From Pelagimonas phthalicica (GTDB lineage Bacteria > Pseudomonadota > Alphaproteobacteria > Rhodobacterales > Rhodobacteraceae): a DNA stretch of 64,000 nucleotides. How positions within the stretch are numbered: the stretch's first letter is position 1; each line of letters starts with the position of its first letter. Location of the stretch: the NCBI RefSeq assembly GCF_004364805.1, contig NZ_SOAP01000002.1:1364001-1428000 (forward strand). The letters are read 5' to 3'. The notes under the pieces are model-generated. The model was not told the origin of the DNA. It saw only the letters and a program-made list of their open reading frames with translations, and made no database searches. Both the position numbers and the translations under genes were made by a program. Below are positions 18,454 to 25,443 of this stretch, piece after piece.

Positions 18454-18492
18454 TGAGATCCTCCTGACTGAACGGGTCGTCAAAAAGTGTGT

Positions 18493-18915
18493 TCAAAGGG
18501 CCTCGCGGAAATTCGGCATTCCGGTCTCGGGATTGCGAAACTGCACCAAGCCCATCGACAGGCTGCGGCCTATTCGGTCTGCCAGATCGGAGATGCCCTC
18601 CGCAGCTTCGGGCGGCAGCACATCATTTGCAGTGTCACGAAACAGGGCTAGCCAGATGGGAAATTGCTCTGGCACGATCTCTTGGTTGGCCAGATGTTTC
18701 ATCATCGGGTTGCCCTCAAAACTCCGGTCGATCCCCAAAGCATTGCGCCAAAACGAGGCAATCTTGGCCTCGTGATGCTGCCAGGCCTCGTCAGAGGTTC
18801 CGACAGCGCGCAAGAAAACTGGCCCCAGGGTCTCGTCCTTGCGGATGCGGGCATAAAAGGCCCGAACCAGCAGGTCGATCTGCGCCTCAGTGATCGGAAA
18901 ACGGTGTGCGGCCAT
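18493..18915 (-). CDS. Group III truncated haemoglobin
   Basis: A 140-residue globin with the TrHb3 pattern: RAFYARIRKDETLGPVF, W in DEAWQHHEAKIASFWRNALG, and the proximal His region NPMMKHLANQEIVPEQF (His of MKHL). Such globins bind O2/NO and are associated with microaerobic growth and NO detoxification. The ATG at 18915 has GGAG upstream; a TTG six bases earlier is the alternative. It begins 2 bp after the stop of a small ORF (18918-19058) and starts the oxidase operon proper, divergent from the NsrR-like regulator. Confidence 0.88.
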   Translation of the reverse strand: MAAHRFPITEAQIDLLVRAFYARIRKDETLGPVFLRAVGTSDEAWQHHEAKIASFWRNALGIDRSFEGNPMMKHLANQEIVPEQFPIWLALFRDTANDVLPPEAAEGISDLADRIGRSLSMGLVQFRNPETGMPNFREAL

Positions 18916-18917
18916 GG

Positions 18918-19058
18918 TCAAATCTCCGCCCTGCGCAGGGCCCGGACTCCCAGGGGCGCAGCTTGGGCAAAGATCCTGCCGATGACCGAAAGCCTATCGG
19001 CAGGAGCGAAGCTCAGACTGAGCCGATTTTCCGATACGATGAACAAAATACGCCTCAT
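18918..19058 (-). CDS. Small ORF leading the haemoglobin-cbb3 operon, unknown
   Basis: A 46-residue basic peptide (MRRILFIVSENRLSLSF at the start; VRALRRAEI at the end) with GGAGG five bases before its ATG and its stop 2 bp before the haemoglobin start. The position and ribosome binding site argue for translation; the sequence matches no family that I recognise. It could be a leader peptide setting expression of the operon. One copy of the AAAATACGC motif overlaps its first codons. Confidence 0.45.
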   Translation of the reverse strand: MRRILFIVSENRLSLSFAPADRLSVIGRIFAQAAPLGVRALRRAEI

Positions 19059-19224
19059 GCGGGCCTCCATCAGTTGTTTGATGCTGACCTATTTTCTTTA
19101 ATTAGTATTTTCAATGCGTATTTTGTCGCATAGCTGTATCTGCGATCAATCTTTACCGTCTGTTCGGGAATGCCCGTTCGCTTTATTGCTTCGGCGATGT
19201 CTTGGGGTTCCGCCCAAAATACGC
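19045..19224. promoter_or_regulatory. Three copies of AAAATACGC between the NsrR-like gene and the haemoglobin operon
   Basis: The 9-mer AAAATACGC occurs at 19045-19053 (plus), 19116-19124 (minus orientation, within AATGCGTATTTT) and 19216-19224 (plus). The middle copy sits in an AT-rich stretch (TTTAATTAGTATTTTCAATGCGTATTTT), a plausible promoter/operator for the minus-strand operon; the third is 38 bp before the regulator start. They may be half-sites for the Rrf2 regulator encoded next to them. Binding is inference. Confidence 0.5.
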
Positions 19225-19261
19225 AGTTGAGATGCCAAATTGGTTTTGCTACCTGTCAGAT

Positions 19262-19714
19262 ATGCAATTATCCAAGTTCTCAGATTACGCGCTGCGTGTG
19301 GTCGTGCATCTTGCCGCTTCGCCGGATCGGTTGATGTCGACACGGCAAATCGCCGAAATACACGGTGCGAAATACAACCATATGGCCAAAGTCACTGGCT
19401 GGCTTGTCACCGAAGGTTATGCGGAATCGCTACGAGGGCGCGGCGGTGGCCTGCGCTTGTCGCGCGATCCAAAGGATATCAACCTGGGCACGCTGCTGCG
19501 CAAGCTGGAAGAGGACAAACCCCTGGTGGAATGTCTGGGCGGTGATGGTGGCTTGTGTCGGTTAACCCCGGCCTGCGGCCTGTCCCAGGCCCTGTCTCAG
19601 GCGCAAGAGGCGTTTTTTGCGGAACTGGACAAGCTTGATCTGGCCAGTGTCATTCGCATGTCGCCGGGCATGGAAAACCTTTTGCTTTTGCTCAACGAAA
19701 CCGACGCACCATAG
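19262..19714 (+). CDS. nsrR: Rrf2-family regulator, NsrR-like (Fe-S, NO-responsive)
   Basis: A 150-residue Rrf2 protein. MQLSKFSDYALRVVVHLAA begins the winged helix, with the recognition region TRQIAEIHGAKYNHMAKV and the wing SLRGRGGGLRLSRDPKDINLG. Three cysteines in ECLGGDGGLCRLTPACGL (spacing C-x7-C-x5-C) are the Fe-S ligands; this set and the HGAKYNH segment are closer to NsrR than to IscR. NsrR represses NO-detoxification genes and releases them when its cluster is nitrosylated. The start is the ATG at 19262. It is divergent from the haemoglobin-YeaR-cbb3 operon, its likely target. Confidence 0.8.
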   Translation: MQLSKFSDYALRVVVHLAASPDRLMSTRQIAEIHGAKYNHMAKVTGWLVTEGYAESLRGRGGGLRLSRDPKDINLGTLLRKLEEDKPLVECLGGDGGLCRLTPACGLSQALSQAQEAFFAELDKLDLASVIRMSPGMENLLLLLNETDAP

Positions 19715-19756
19715 GGCAATTGTCTGGGGCTTCTGCCTTGCACCCTGCCCCGGTTT

Positions 19757-19772
19757 CCGGTCACATGACCGG
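19757..19772. promoter_or_regulatory. Inverted repeat at the start of the LysR-receiver gene
   Basis: CCGGTCACATGACCGG: two 7 bp arms separated by 2 bp, overlapping the candidate ATG at 19765 and ending just before the alternative ATG at 19774. It could be an autoregulatory operator or a fold affecting initiation. Confidence 0.4.
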
Positions 19773-20586
19773 CATGAAACAATTGAAACGCAAGCTCCCA
19801 CCCTTGACCTCGCTTGTTGCGTTCGAAGCGGCGGCCAGATTGGGCTCTTTCACCACGGCAGCCGAAGAATTGAACGTGTCGCGCGAGGCCGTCAGCCGAC
19901 AGATCCGGACCCTTGAAACCCATCTTGGGGTCAAGCTGTTCAAGCGGGATGCCAATACGGCGGTCATGGACCGGCTGGGGGAACAGTTTTTCTCGACGGT
20001 GTCGCCAAACCTTTGGGCCATCGCATCGGCGGCACAGGAGTTGGCCGGAGAGTTGGAGAAACCGCCCAGCGCGCCGGTCACGCTGCAGCAAGACCCAGAC
20101 CATGATGACCTGCCGACCCTGTTGATTGTTGATGATTCCGCCCAGAATATCCATCATTTGAATGGCTTGCTCAGCGACAGCTATCGGGTGATCGCGCAGA
20201 CATCCGGTCAGGACGCGCTGAATTACCTGTCACGCGAAACCGTTGATCTGGTACTGTTGGATGTGCGCATGCCGGATATGGATGGCTATGAGGCCTGCCG
20301 CCAGATCAAGGCCACGGCCAGCCTCGCCGATCTGCCGATCATCTTTGTCACCAGTTTGGATGATCCGGCCAATGAAACCCGCGGGCTGCAGCTTGGGGCG
20401 TGTGATTTCATTTCTCGCCCTGTGGTCCCTGCGGTTCTAAAGGCGCGCATTCACACCCATATTGCCCTACGCAGATCCAGCGCGGCGCTGGAGGATTTAT
20501 TGTCGCGGCGCGCGGATCGTCTGCAAAAGGCCGAAGAGCTGTTTGCCGAGATTGGGCAGCAGATTGACCGGTTCCGGGCGAAATGA
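19765..20586 (+). CDS. Fusion regulator: LysR-type HTH joined to a response-regulator receiver domain
   Basis: A 273-residue protein. Residues about 8-68 are a LysR-type winged helix (LPPLTSLVAFEAAARLGSF, AAEELNVSREAVSRQIRTLE, HLGVKLFKR). The usual LysR substrate-binding domain is absent; instead, after a 40-residue linker, residues about 112-235 form a receiver domain: IVDDSAQNIHHL (acidic pair), LLDVRMPDMDGYE (phospho-acceptor Asp) and FVTSLDD. The conserved Lys of the receiver is Arg (ISRPVVP). A coiled-coil-like tail follows (SRRADRLQKAEELFAE). It converges on a hybrid kinase 27 bp away and is the likely partner. The start is uncertain (19765 or 19774); no strong ribosome binding site is seen. 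Target genes unknown; the TAXI-TRAP genes nearby are candidates. Confidence 0.85.
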   Translation: MTGMKQLKRKLPPLTSLVAFEAAARLGSFTTAAEELNVSREAVSRQIRTLETHLGVKLFKRDANTAVMDRLGEQFFSTVSPNLWAIASAAQELAGELEKPPSAPVTLQQDPDHDDLPTLLIVDDSAQNIHHLNGLLSDSYRVIAQTSGQDALNYLSRETVDLVLLDVRMPDMDGYEACRQIKATASLADLPIIFVTSLDDPANETRGLQLGACDFISRPVVPAVLKARIHTHIALRRSSAALEDLLSRRADRLQKAEELFAEIGQQIDRFRAK

Positions 20587-20613
20587 ACTGCGTAAGGGAC
20601 GACGTGAAGTGGG

Positions 20614-23319
20614 TTAGGATGCATCATTGGACTTGATGGTTGCCAGAGCCTGACGCGCCGCTGTGAAATCCAGCTTGTCCAGCGCGCCTTGCAGGTCGGC
20701 ATGATCGGCTCTGCGCCTGTCGGCAAAGGCCAGCACAACGTCAACGGCCGCCATGTCGTGGTTGTCGATCAACTCAGCCAAGCGATCCAAGGGCAAGGAA
20801 ATGCCTTTGGCTGGGGGCTGGGCGTCTGGCTTTTCCTCGTGCGCCTCTGCCAGTTTGGCCAGTGTCGCGCCCATGGCTTTGTCTAGCTCGGTCAGCTCGG
20901 CCTGCCCCTTTTCCACCTGCTCCGCCACCTGCGCGAGCTCGCGCGCTCCGACCGTTCCAGCTGAGCCTTTGATATTGTGCAGGATGGTGTGCAGATCGGC
21001 TTGCCCTGGCGTAGGCACCTGTTCAAACAGGTCATACCGCCAGTTCACAAGCTGGTCGTGAAAGCGCGCAAGGTTTTGACCGTAAAGAGTATTATCACCA
21101 CCTGCCAGGGCCAGACCGGCCTTTCGATCAAGGATCGCGGCGTCTGCTTGCACTGGGATCAGGTCACTTAATACGGCCTGCAAGTTGGCCGGATCGACGG
21201 GTTTGGGCAGAAACGCAGCAAAGCCGGAGGCCCGGCAACGCTCATGCTCTTCGGGGGCGGCATTGGCAGAGGTGGCCACGACCGGGGCAAGCGCATCACC
21301 ATGATCGGCTCTGAGCACTTCGATGGCGCGATGCCCATCCATCAGCGGCATGTGCAAATCCATCAGGATCAGGTCAGGCATTTTTTGCGCCACTTGCTCG
21401 AGCGCCTCAAGCCCGTTGCGCGCGGTTTGCGTTTCGGCGCCCAGCCCTTCGACCAAGGCGACACAGACCGAGAGGTTCACGCGGTTGTCCTCGACCACAA
21501 GAATTGTGCGCCCGCTCAGCGCTTCTCTTTCCTGAGGATCGTCTTCTTGGGTTGGAGCCAGTTGACGCATCTGGTCAAGGAACTCCGCATGGGTGATTGG
21601 CAGATCAACAAGGCCGCGCTGCGCCTCAGCGCCCCCCAAGCCAAACCCGATTTGCACCGGTTGCACCGCGACGCAGGGGCCTGACGTCTCTTCGACCAGG
21701 TCAAAGCCGACGCGCCGCGCCATGGCGGCGATTTGGTCCACCGGGCCGCTGGTACCGGCAATGTGCAGCGGACCTCTTTGTTTCAATGTGGTGTCGTCCG
21801 AGCGGCAAGGCACTGAAAGTTCGAGCAAAAACTGCGCACCTTCCCCCTTGCGACTGTCCACACGCAGATCGCCCCCCATCTGCTCGGCCAATCGCAAGGC
21901 AATCGACAGGCCAAGCCCCGTGCCGCCATATTGGCGCGTGGTGGAATTGTCGGCCTGCCCGAAGGGTTTGAAAATATCGTCCAACTGATCGGGCGCGATG
22001 CCAATCCCGCTATCGCGCACCCCAAGGCGCAGTTGAACCGCGTTTTCCCCATCGGGTTCACAGCTCGCCATCAGACAAATCTCGCCACTATTGGTGAATT
22101 TGACCGCGTTAGAGGCGAAATTCATCACCACCTGGCGCAAGCGTAACGGGTCAGCGCAAATCTCGCGCGGCAGATTGGTGGCGTAGTCCCAGTTCAATCG
22201 CACCGGCCCGCCCTGCATCAAGGCGCGGGTTTGCATCATGATCGCATCCAGGAATTCATCGACCGAAAACCAGACGCTTTCCAGTTTCATTTCACCGGCT
22301 TCAATCTTGGACAGATCAAGTACAGCATTGATATTATGGGAAAGGTCGGTCGCAGCGGCGCGCATATCCTGCAGATAGCGCGCGCTGCGGTCGGTGTAAC
22401 CGTCACGGATCAGCACTTCGGAAAGGCCGATAATGGCGTTCATAGGCGTGCGCAGCTCGTGGCTCATATTGGCGAGAAAGGTGGATTTGGCTTGCGAGGC
22501 TTCGATGGCTTCATTGCGCGCCCAGACCAGTTCTTCGGTTCGTGCATCCACGATGCTTTGCAGGTTGTCGCGGCTGTCTTCCAATTCATTGACGGTGCGC
22601 CGAAAGGCCCGCGCCAGGCGCGAAATCTCGTCCCGCCGTTCCAGATCAAACAAGCGTTGTTCGCGGCCGCGCAATTCAAATCCATGTCCTTCATGAGCGC
22701 GCAGTGCTGCGGTTTGCAGGCGCGCAATGGGGCGAATGACGGTGCGCTGCACCAAGAGGAAAATCACGCTGGTCACAAGCAGGGTCTGCAAGATGCTGGA
22801 GCCCAGCACGACCTGACTGCGCGCCAGAATATCAGCCCCGATATCCTCGTATGAAAACATGACGACCAAGTTGCCGATTTGCGCGCCGTCACGCGGATTG
22901 CGCATGGCAAAACGGCGCGGTTCGGTGTCTTCGGCACCGACCCCGACCCAGCGCACGGCCCAAGGCAAACCACCCTCTGCTGCCTCCCCCACAGACAGGT
23001 TGCCGAGCCCAGCACTGTCCCTCACTGAGGCGCTGATCAGCGGGTCTTCGATCCAGGCCTTGGCGATGACCGGATCCTGCAACAGCCCTTCCATAAAGGC
23101 CAAGGCGTCGGGGACATCGACCTCCCAATAGGCGCTTTCGATCTGGGGCAGCGTGGCGCGGATGATGTGATCCGCGTTCTTTTGCGCGGAAAACACGCGT
23201 TGCGACCCTTCGGTCCAAAGCGTGACCAAACCCAGCAGAATGCCCGAGAGGATGCCGATCAACCCGGCGGCAATCGCGATCTTGGGCGTGACGCCAAGCC
23301 TATGAATTTGCTTCATCAT
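20614..23319 (-). CDS. Membrane hybrid histidine kinase with receiver and HPt domains
   Basis: A 901-residue kinase. Membrane segment at about 14-34, a periplasmic sensor region to about 170, a second segment ([19 protein letters not shown]), a HAMP-like linker, then HisKA ([20 protein letters not shown]), HATPase ([45 protein letters not shown]), a receiver ([38 protein letters not shown]) and a C-terminal HPt with [17 protein letters not shown]. All phosphorelay residues are present, so the HPt can pass phosphate to the LysR-receiver protein encoded next to it in the opposite direction. The start overlaps the stop of the upstream periplasmic binding protein gene as ATGA. Confidence 0.93.
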   Translation of the reverse strand: MMKQIHRLGVTPKIAIAAGLIGILSGILLGLVTLWTEGSQRVFSAQKNADHIIRATLPQIESAYWEVDVPDALAFMEGLLQDPVIAKAWIEDPLISASVRDSAGLGNLSVGEAAEGGLPWAVRWVGVGAEDTEPRRFAMRNPRDGAQIGNLVVMFSYEDIGADILARSQVVLGSSILQTLLVTSVIFLLVQRTVIRPIARLQTAALRAHEGHGFELRGREQRLFDLERRDEISRLARAFRRTVNELEDSRDNLQSIVDARTEELVWARNEAIEASQAKSTFLANMSHELRTPMNAIIGLSEVLIRDGYTDRSARYLQDMRAAATDLSHNINAVLDLSKIEAGEMKLESVWFSVDEFLDAIMMQTRALMQGGPVRLNWDYATNLPREICADPLRLRQVVMNFASNAVKFTNSGEICLMASCEPDGENAVQLRLGVRDSGIGIAPDQLDDIFKPFGQADNSTTRQYGGTGLGLSIALRLAEQMGGDLRVDSRKGEGAQFLLELSVPCRSDDTTLKQRGPLHIAGTSGPVDQIAAMARRVGFDLVEETSGPCVAVQPVQIGFGLGGAEAQRGLVDLPITHAEFLDQMRQLAPTQEDDPQEREALSGRTILVVEDNRVNLSVCVALVEGLGAETQTARNGLEALEQVAQKMPDLILMDLHMPLMDGHRAIEVLRADHGDALAPVVATSANAAPEEHERCRASGFAAFLPKPVDPANLQAVLSDLIPVQADAAILDRKAGLALAGGDNTLYGQNLARFHDQLVNWRYDLFEQVPTPGQADLHTILHNIKGSAGTVGARELAQVAEQVEKGQAELTELDKAMGATLAKLAEAHEEKPDAQPPAKGISLPLDRLAELIDNHDMAAVDVVLAFADRRRADHADLQGALDKLDFTAARQALATIKSNDAS

Positions 23320-24074
23320 TCGCGCACCAAATGGGATTGAATAATATCCTGAATGCGCCCCGATGCCTGCATCTGCTCCAATGCCTCTTGCATGCGTTGC
23401 GCCTGAGAATCCCCGACCTCGCCCCGACGAAAGACAATATAGCGGTCCTGCTCAATCAAGGCGGTCGGCAAAAAGCGCAGCTCATCCGTGGCGTTCAATT
23501 CGCGCACCACATGGGCCAGGGTCGCATATCCGCCGACCACGATTTCAGCCCGGCCCAGCAAGAGCTTGCGTACATTGGTGTAATCATCTTTTGACGCCTC
23601 GCGCGTGATGCCCGGATGGCTGTCAAAGCGGCTTTCATAGGTGAACCCGGCCACGACACCCACAACATGCCCATCCAGATCATCCACCGATTGGATGTCT
23701 TGAAACGGGCTATCTGTCTTGGTCAAAAATACCGTCCGCGTCTTTCTGAACGGGCCAACCATATTCCATTTCTTAAACCGCTCGGCGGTCGGTGTGATCT
23801 GAAACACAGCGTCCAGATGCCCGGCTTCGAAATCCAGCAGGGCGCGTTTCCAAGGCGATGGGTGATGTTTCAGCGTGACCCCAACCATATTGGCCGCCTC
23901 GTTGAGGATCTGCACATCGATGCCCATATAGATGCCGTCTTTGGTGTAATTGAACGGCTCAAACGCGTCCTGGGACCCAACGTTCCAGCTTTCGGCCTGT
24001 GCAGCATGTCCTGCCAGAATCAACGGCAAAACCTGCGCTGCGGCTTTCCAGAATTTCGCAAATGAGCTGGCCAC
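23316..24074 (-). CDS. Periplasmic solute-binding protein (family 3 type) coupled to the hybrid kinase
   Basis: A 252-residue protein with a signal peptide (cleavage probably after HAAQA, about residue 27) and a family-3 binding fold: [90 protein letters not shown]. It lacks a cognate permease; the gene overlaps the kinase start by ATGA. This suggests a sensory rather than transport role, presenting a ligand (amino acid or similar) to the kinase periplasmic domain. Confidence 0.85.
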   Translation of the reverse strand: MASSFAKFWKAAAQVLPLILAGHAAQAESWNVGSQDAFEPFNYTKDGIYMGIDVQILNEAANMVGVTLKHHPSPWKRALLDFEAGHLDAVFQITPTAERFKKWNMVGPFRKTRTVFLTKTDSPFQDIQSVDDLDGHVVGVVAGFTYESRFDSHPGITREASKDDYTNVRKLLLGRAEIVVGGYATLAHVVRELNATDELRFLPTALIEQDRYIVFRRGEVGDSQAQRMQEALEQMQASGRIQDIIQSHLVRE

Positions 24075-24292
24075 GCGGAACCCTCCTCGATCCTGAAGGA
24101 AACTCTAGCCACGGCCATAGGGGCAACGCAATCTTTCCTCGGGACGGAAAAATTACGGTTTCAGCGGAATTTTTTTGCCTCTCACTGGGCTGCGCGCTTC
24201 GCTGTTACCCATGTTTTGGACCTGACGCCCAGTCCCGATCCTGAATCGGAACAAGAAAAGAAGCGTCGTGACAGTTCACAGGAGGGAAGACA

Positions 24293-25261
24293 ATGTCCAA
24301 CACCAAAAAAATCGCAGGTGCCATTCTGGCGCTGACCATGACCGCAGGTGGCGCAAGCGCCGCGGATCAACAGTTTATCACCATCGGCACCGGCGGTGTG
24401 ACCGGGGTTTATTACCCTACCGGCGGCGCGATCTGCCGTCTGGTCAACAAAGGCCGCAAAGAGCACGGCATCCGCTGCTCGGTCGAATCCACCGGTGGCT
24501 CCGTTTACAACGCCCGCACCATTCGCCAGGGTGAGCTGGACTTTGGCGTGATCCAGTCCGACGTTCAGGTCAAATCGATCAACGGCACCGACCAATTTGC
24601 CGAAGATGGCCCATATGAAGGTCTGCGGTCGCTGTTCTCGGTTCACCCGGAACCGATGCACCTGATGGCGCGCGCCGATGCGGGCATCGCCTCAACCGCT
24701 GACCTGAAAGGCAAAAAGGTCAACATCGCGAACCCCGGTTCCGGGACCCGCGTTCTGGCCGAAACCCTGATGAAATACGAAGGTCTGACCGCTGACGATT
24801 TCTCGCTCGCAGCCGAGCTGAAATCCTCTGAGCAAGCCGCAGCGCTCTGCGACGGCAAGATCGACGCGACCATCTGGGCCGCGGGCCTGCCAAACGGTTC
24901 CAGCCAGGAAGCGACCTCGACCTGTGATGTGAAAATCATCCCGCTGTCCGGCGCTGGCATCGACAAACTGCTGGAAGAGAACTCTGCCTATGCGGCGGCG
25001 ACTATCCCTGGCGGCATGTATCCTGGCAACCCGGATGATCTGCCATCCTGGGGCCCAAAAGCGACCATCGTGACCTCGGCAGATGCGTCTGACGAAGTTG
25101 TGTATCAAGTGGTCAAAGCGATCTTTGAAAACTTTGACGCCTTCCGCAAACTGCACCCTGCCTTTGCCAACCTCAAGGAAGAGGAAATGGTTGCAGACGG
25201 CCTGACCGCTGAAATCCATCCTGGTGCTGCGAAATACTACCAGGAACGTGGCTGGAACTAA
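24293..25261 (+). CDS. TRAP transporter TAXI-family solute-binding protein
   Basis: A 322-residue periplasmic protein with a signal peptide (ILALTMTAGGASAADQQ) and the TAXI signature: FITIGTGGVTGVYYPTGGAICRLVN, VESTGGSVYNARTIRQGELDFGVIQSD, LMARADAGI, VNIANPGSGTRVLAETLM. It delivers substrate to the fused permease at 25444. TAXI systems often carry glutamate or other dicarboxylates; the substrate here is not evident. A GGAGG sits before the start. A strong hairpin follows the gene, which would let the binding protein be made in excess over the permease. Confidence 0.92.
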   Translation: MSNTKKIAGAILALTMTAGGASAADQQFITIGTGGVTGVYYPTGGAICRLVNKGRKEHGIRCSVESTGGSVYNARTIRQGELDFGVIQSDVQVKSINGTDQFAEDGPYEGLRSLFSVHPEPMHLMARADAGIASTADLKGKKVNIANPGSGTRVLAETLMKYEGLTADDFSLAAELKSSEQAAALCDGKIDATIWAAGLPNGSSQEATSTCDVKIIPLSGAGIDKLLEENSAYAAATIPGGMYPGNPDDLPSWGPKATIVTSADASDEVVYQVVKAIFENFDAFRKLHPAFANLKEEEMVADGLTAEIHPGAAKYYQERGWN

Positions 25262-25275
25262 CTTCCCCCACTACC

Positions 25276-25305
25276 TGCCCCCACCTTTCGGTGGGGGCAT
25301 TTTTC
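25276..25305 (+). terminator. Rho-independent terminator/attenuator between TAXI binding protein and permease
   Basis: TGCCCCCACC and GGTGGGGGCA form a perfect 10 bp stem with a TTTC loop, followed by TTTTTC. It lies 15 bp after the binding-protein stop and 139 bp before the permease gene in the same direction, so it probably reduces read-through. Confidence 0.88.
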
Positions 25306-25443
25306 TATATGCGTCGTCGACCGATCCGCCGCACGACCTTGGGTATCCCACATATGTGACGTCATTTTCGACACGTCCGATACCGCGCCGCTGATCCGGT
25401 TTCTCACGACACGCATAAAGCCCCCATCCAAGAGGGAATAATC

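Noticed and set aside
19039-19101. 20-codon plus-strand ORF between the haemoglobin and NsrR-like genes
   Set aside because: No ribosome binding site and it overlaps the better supported minus-strand small ORF.
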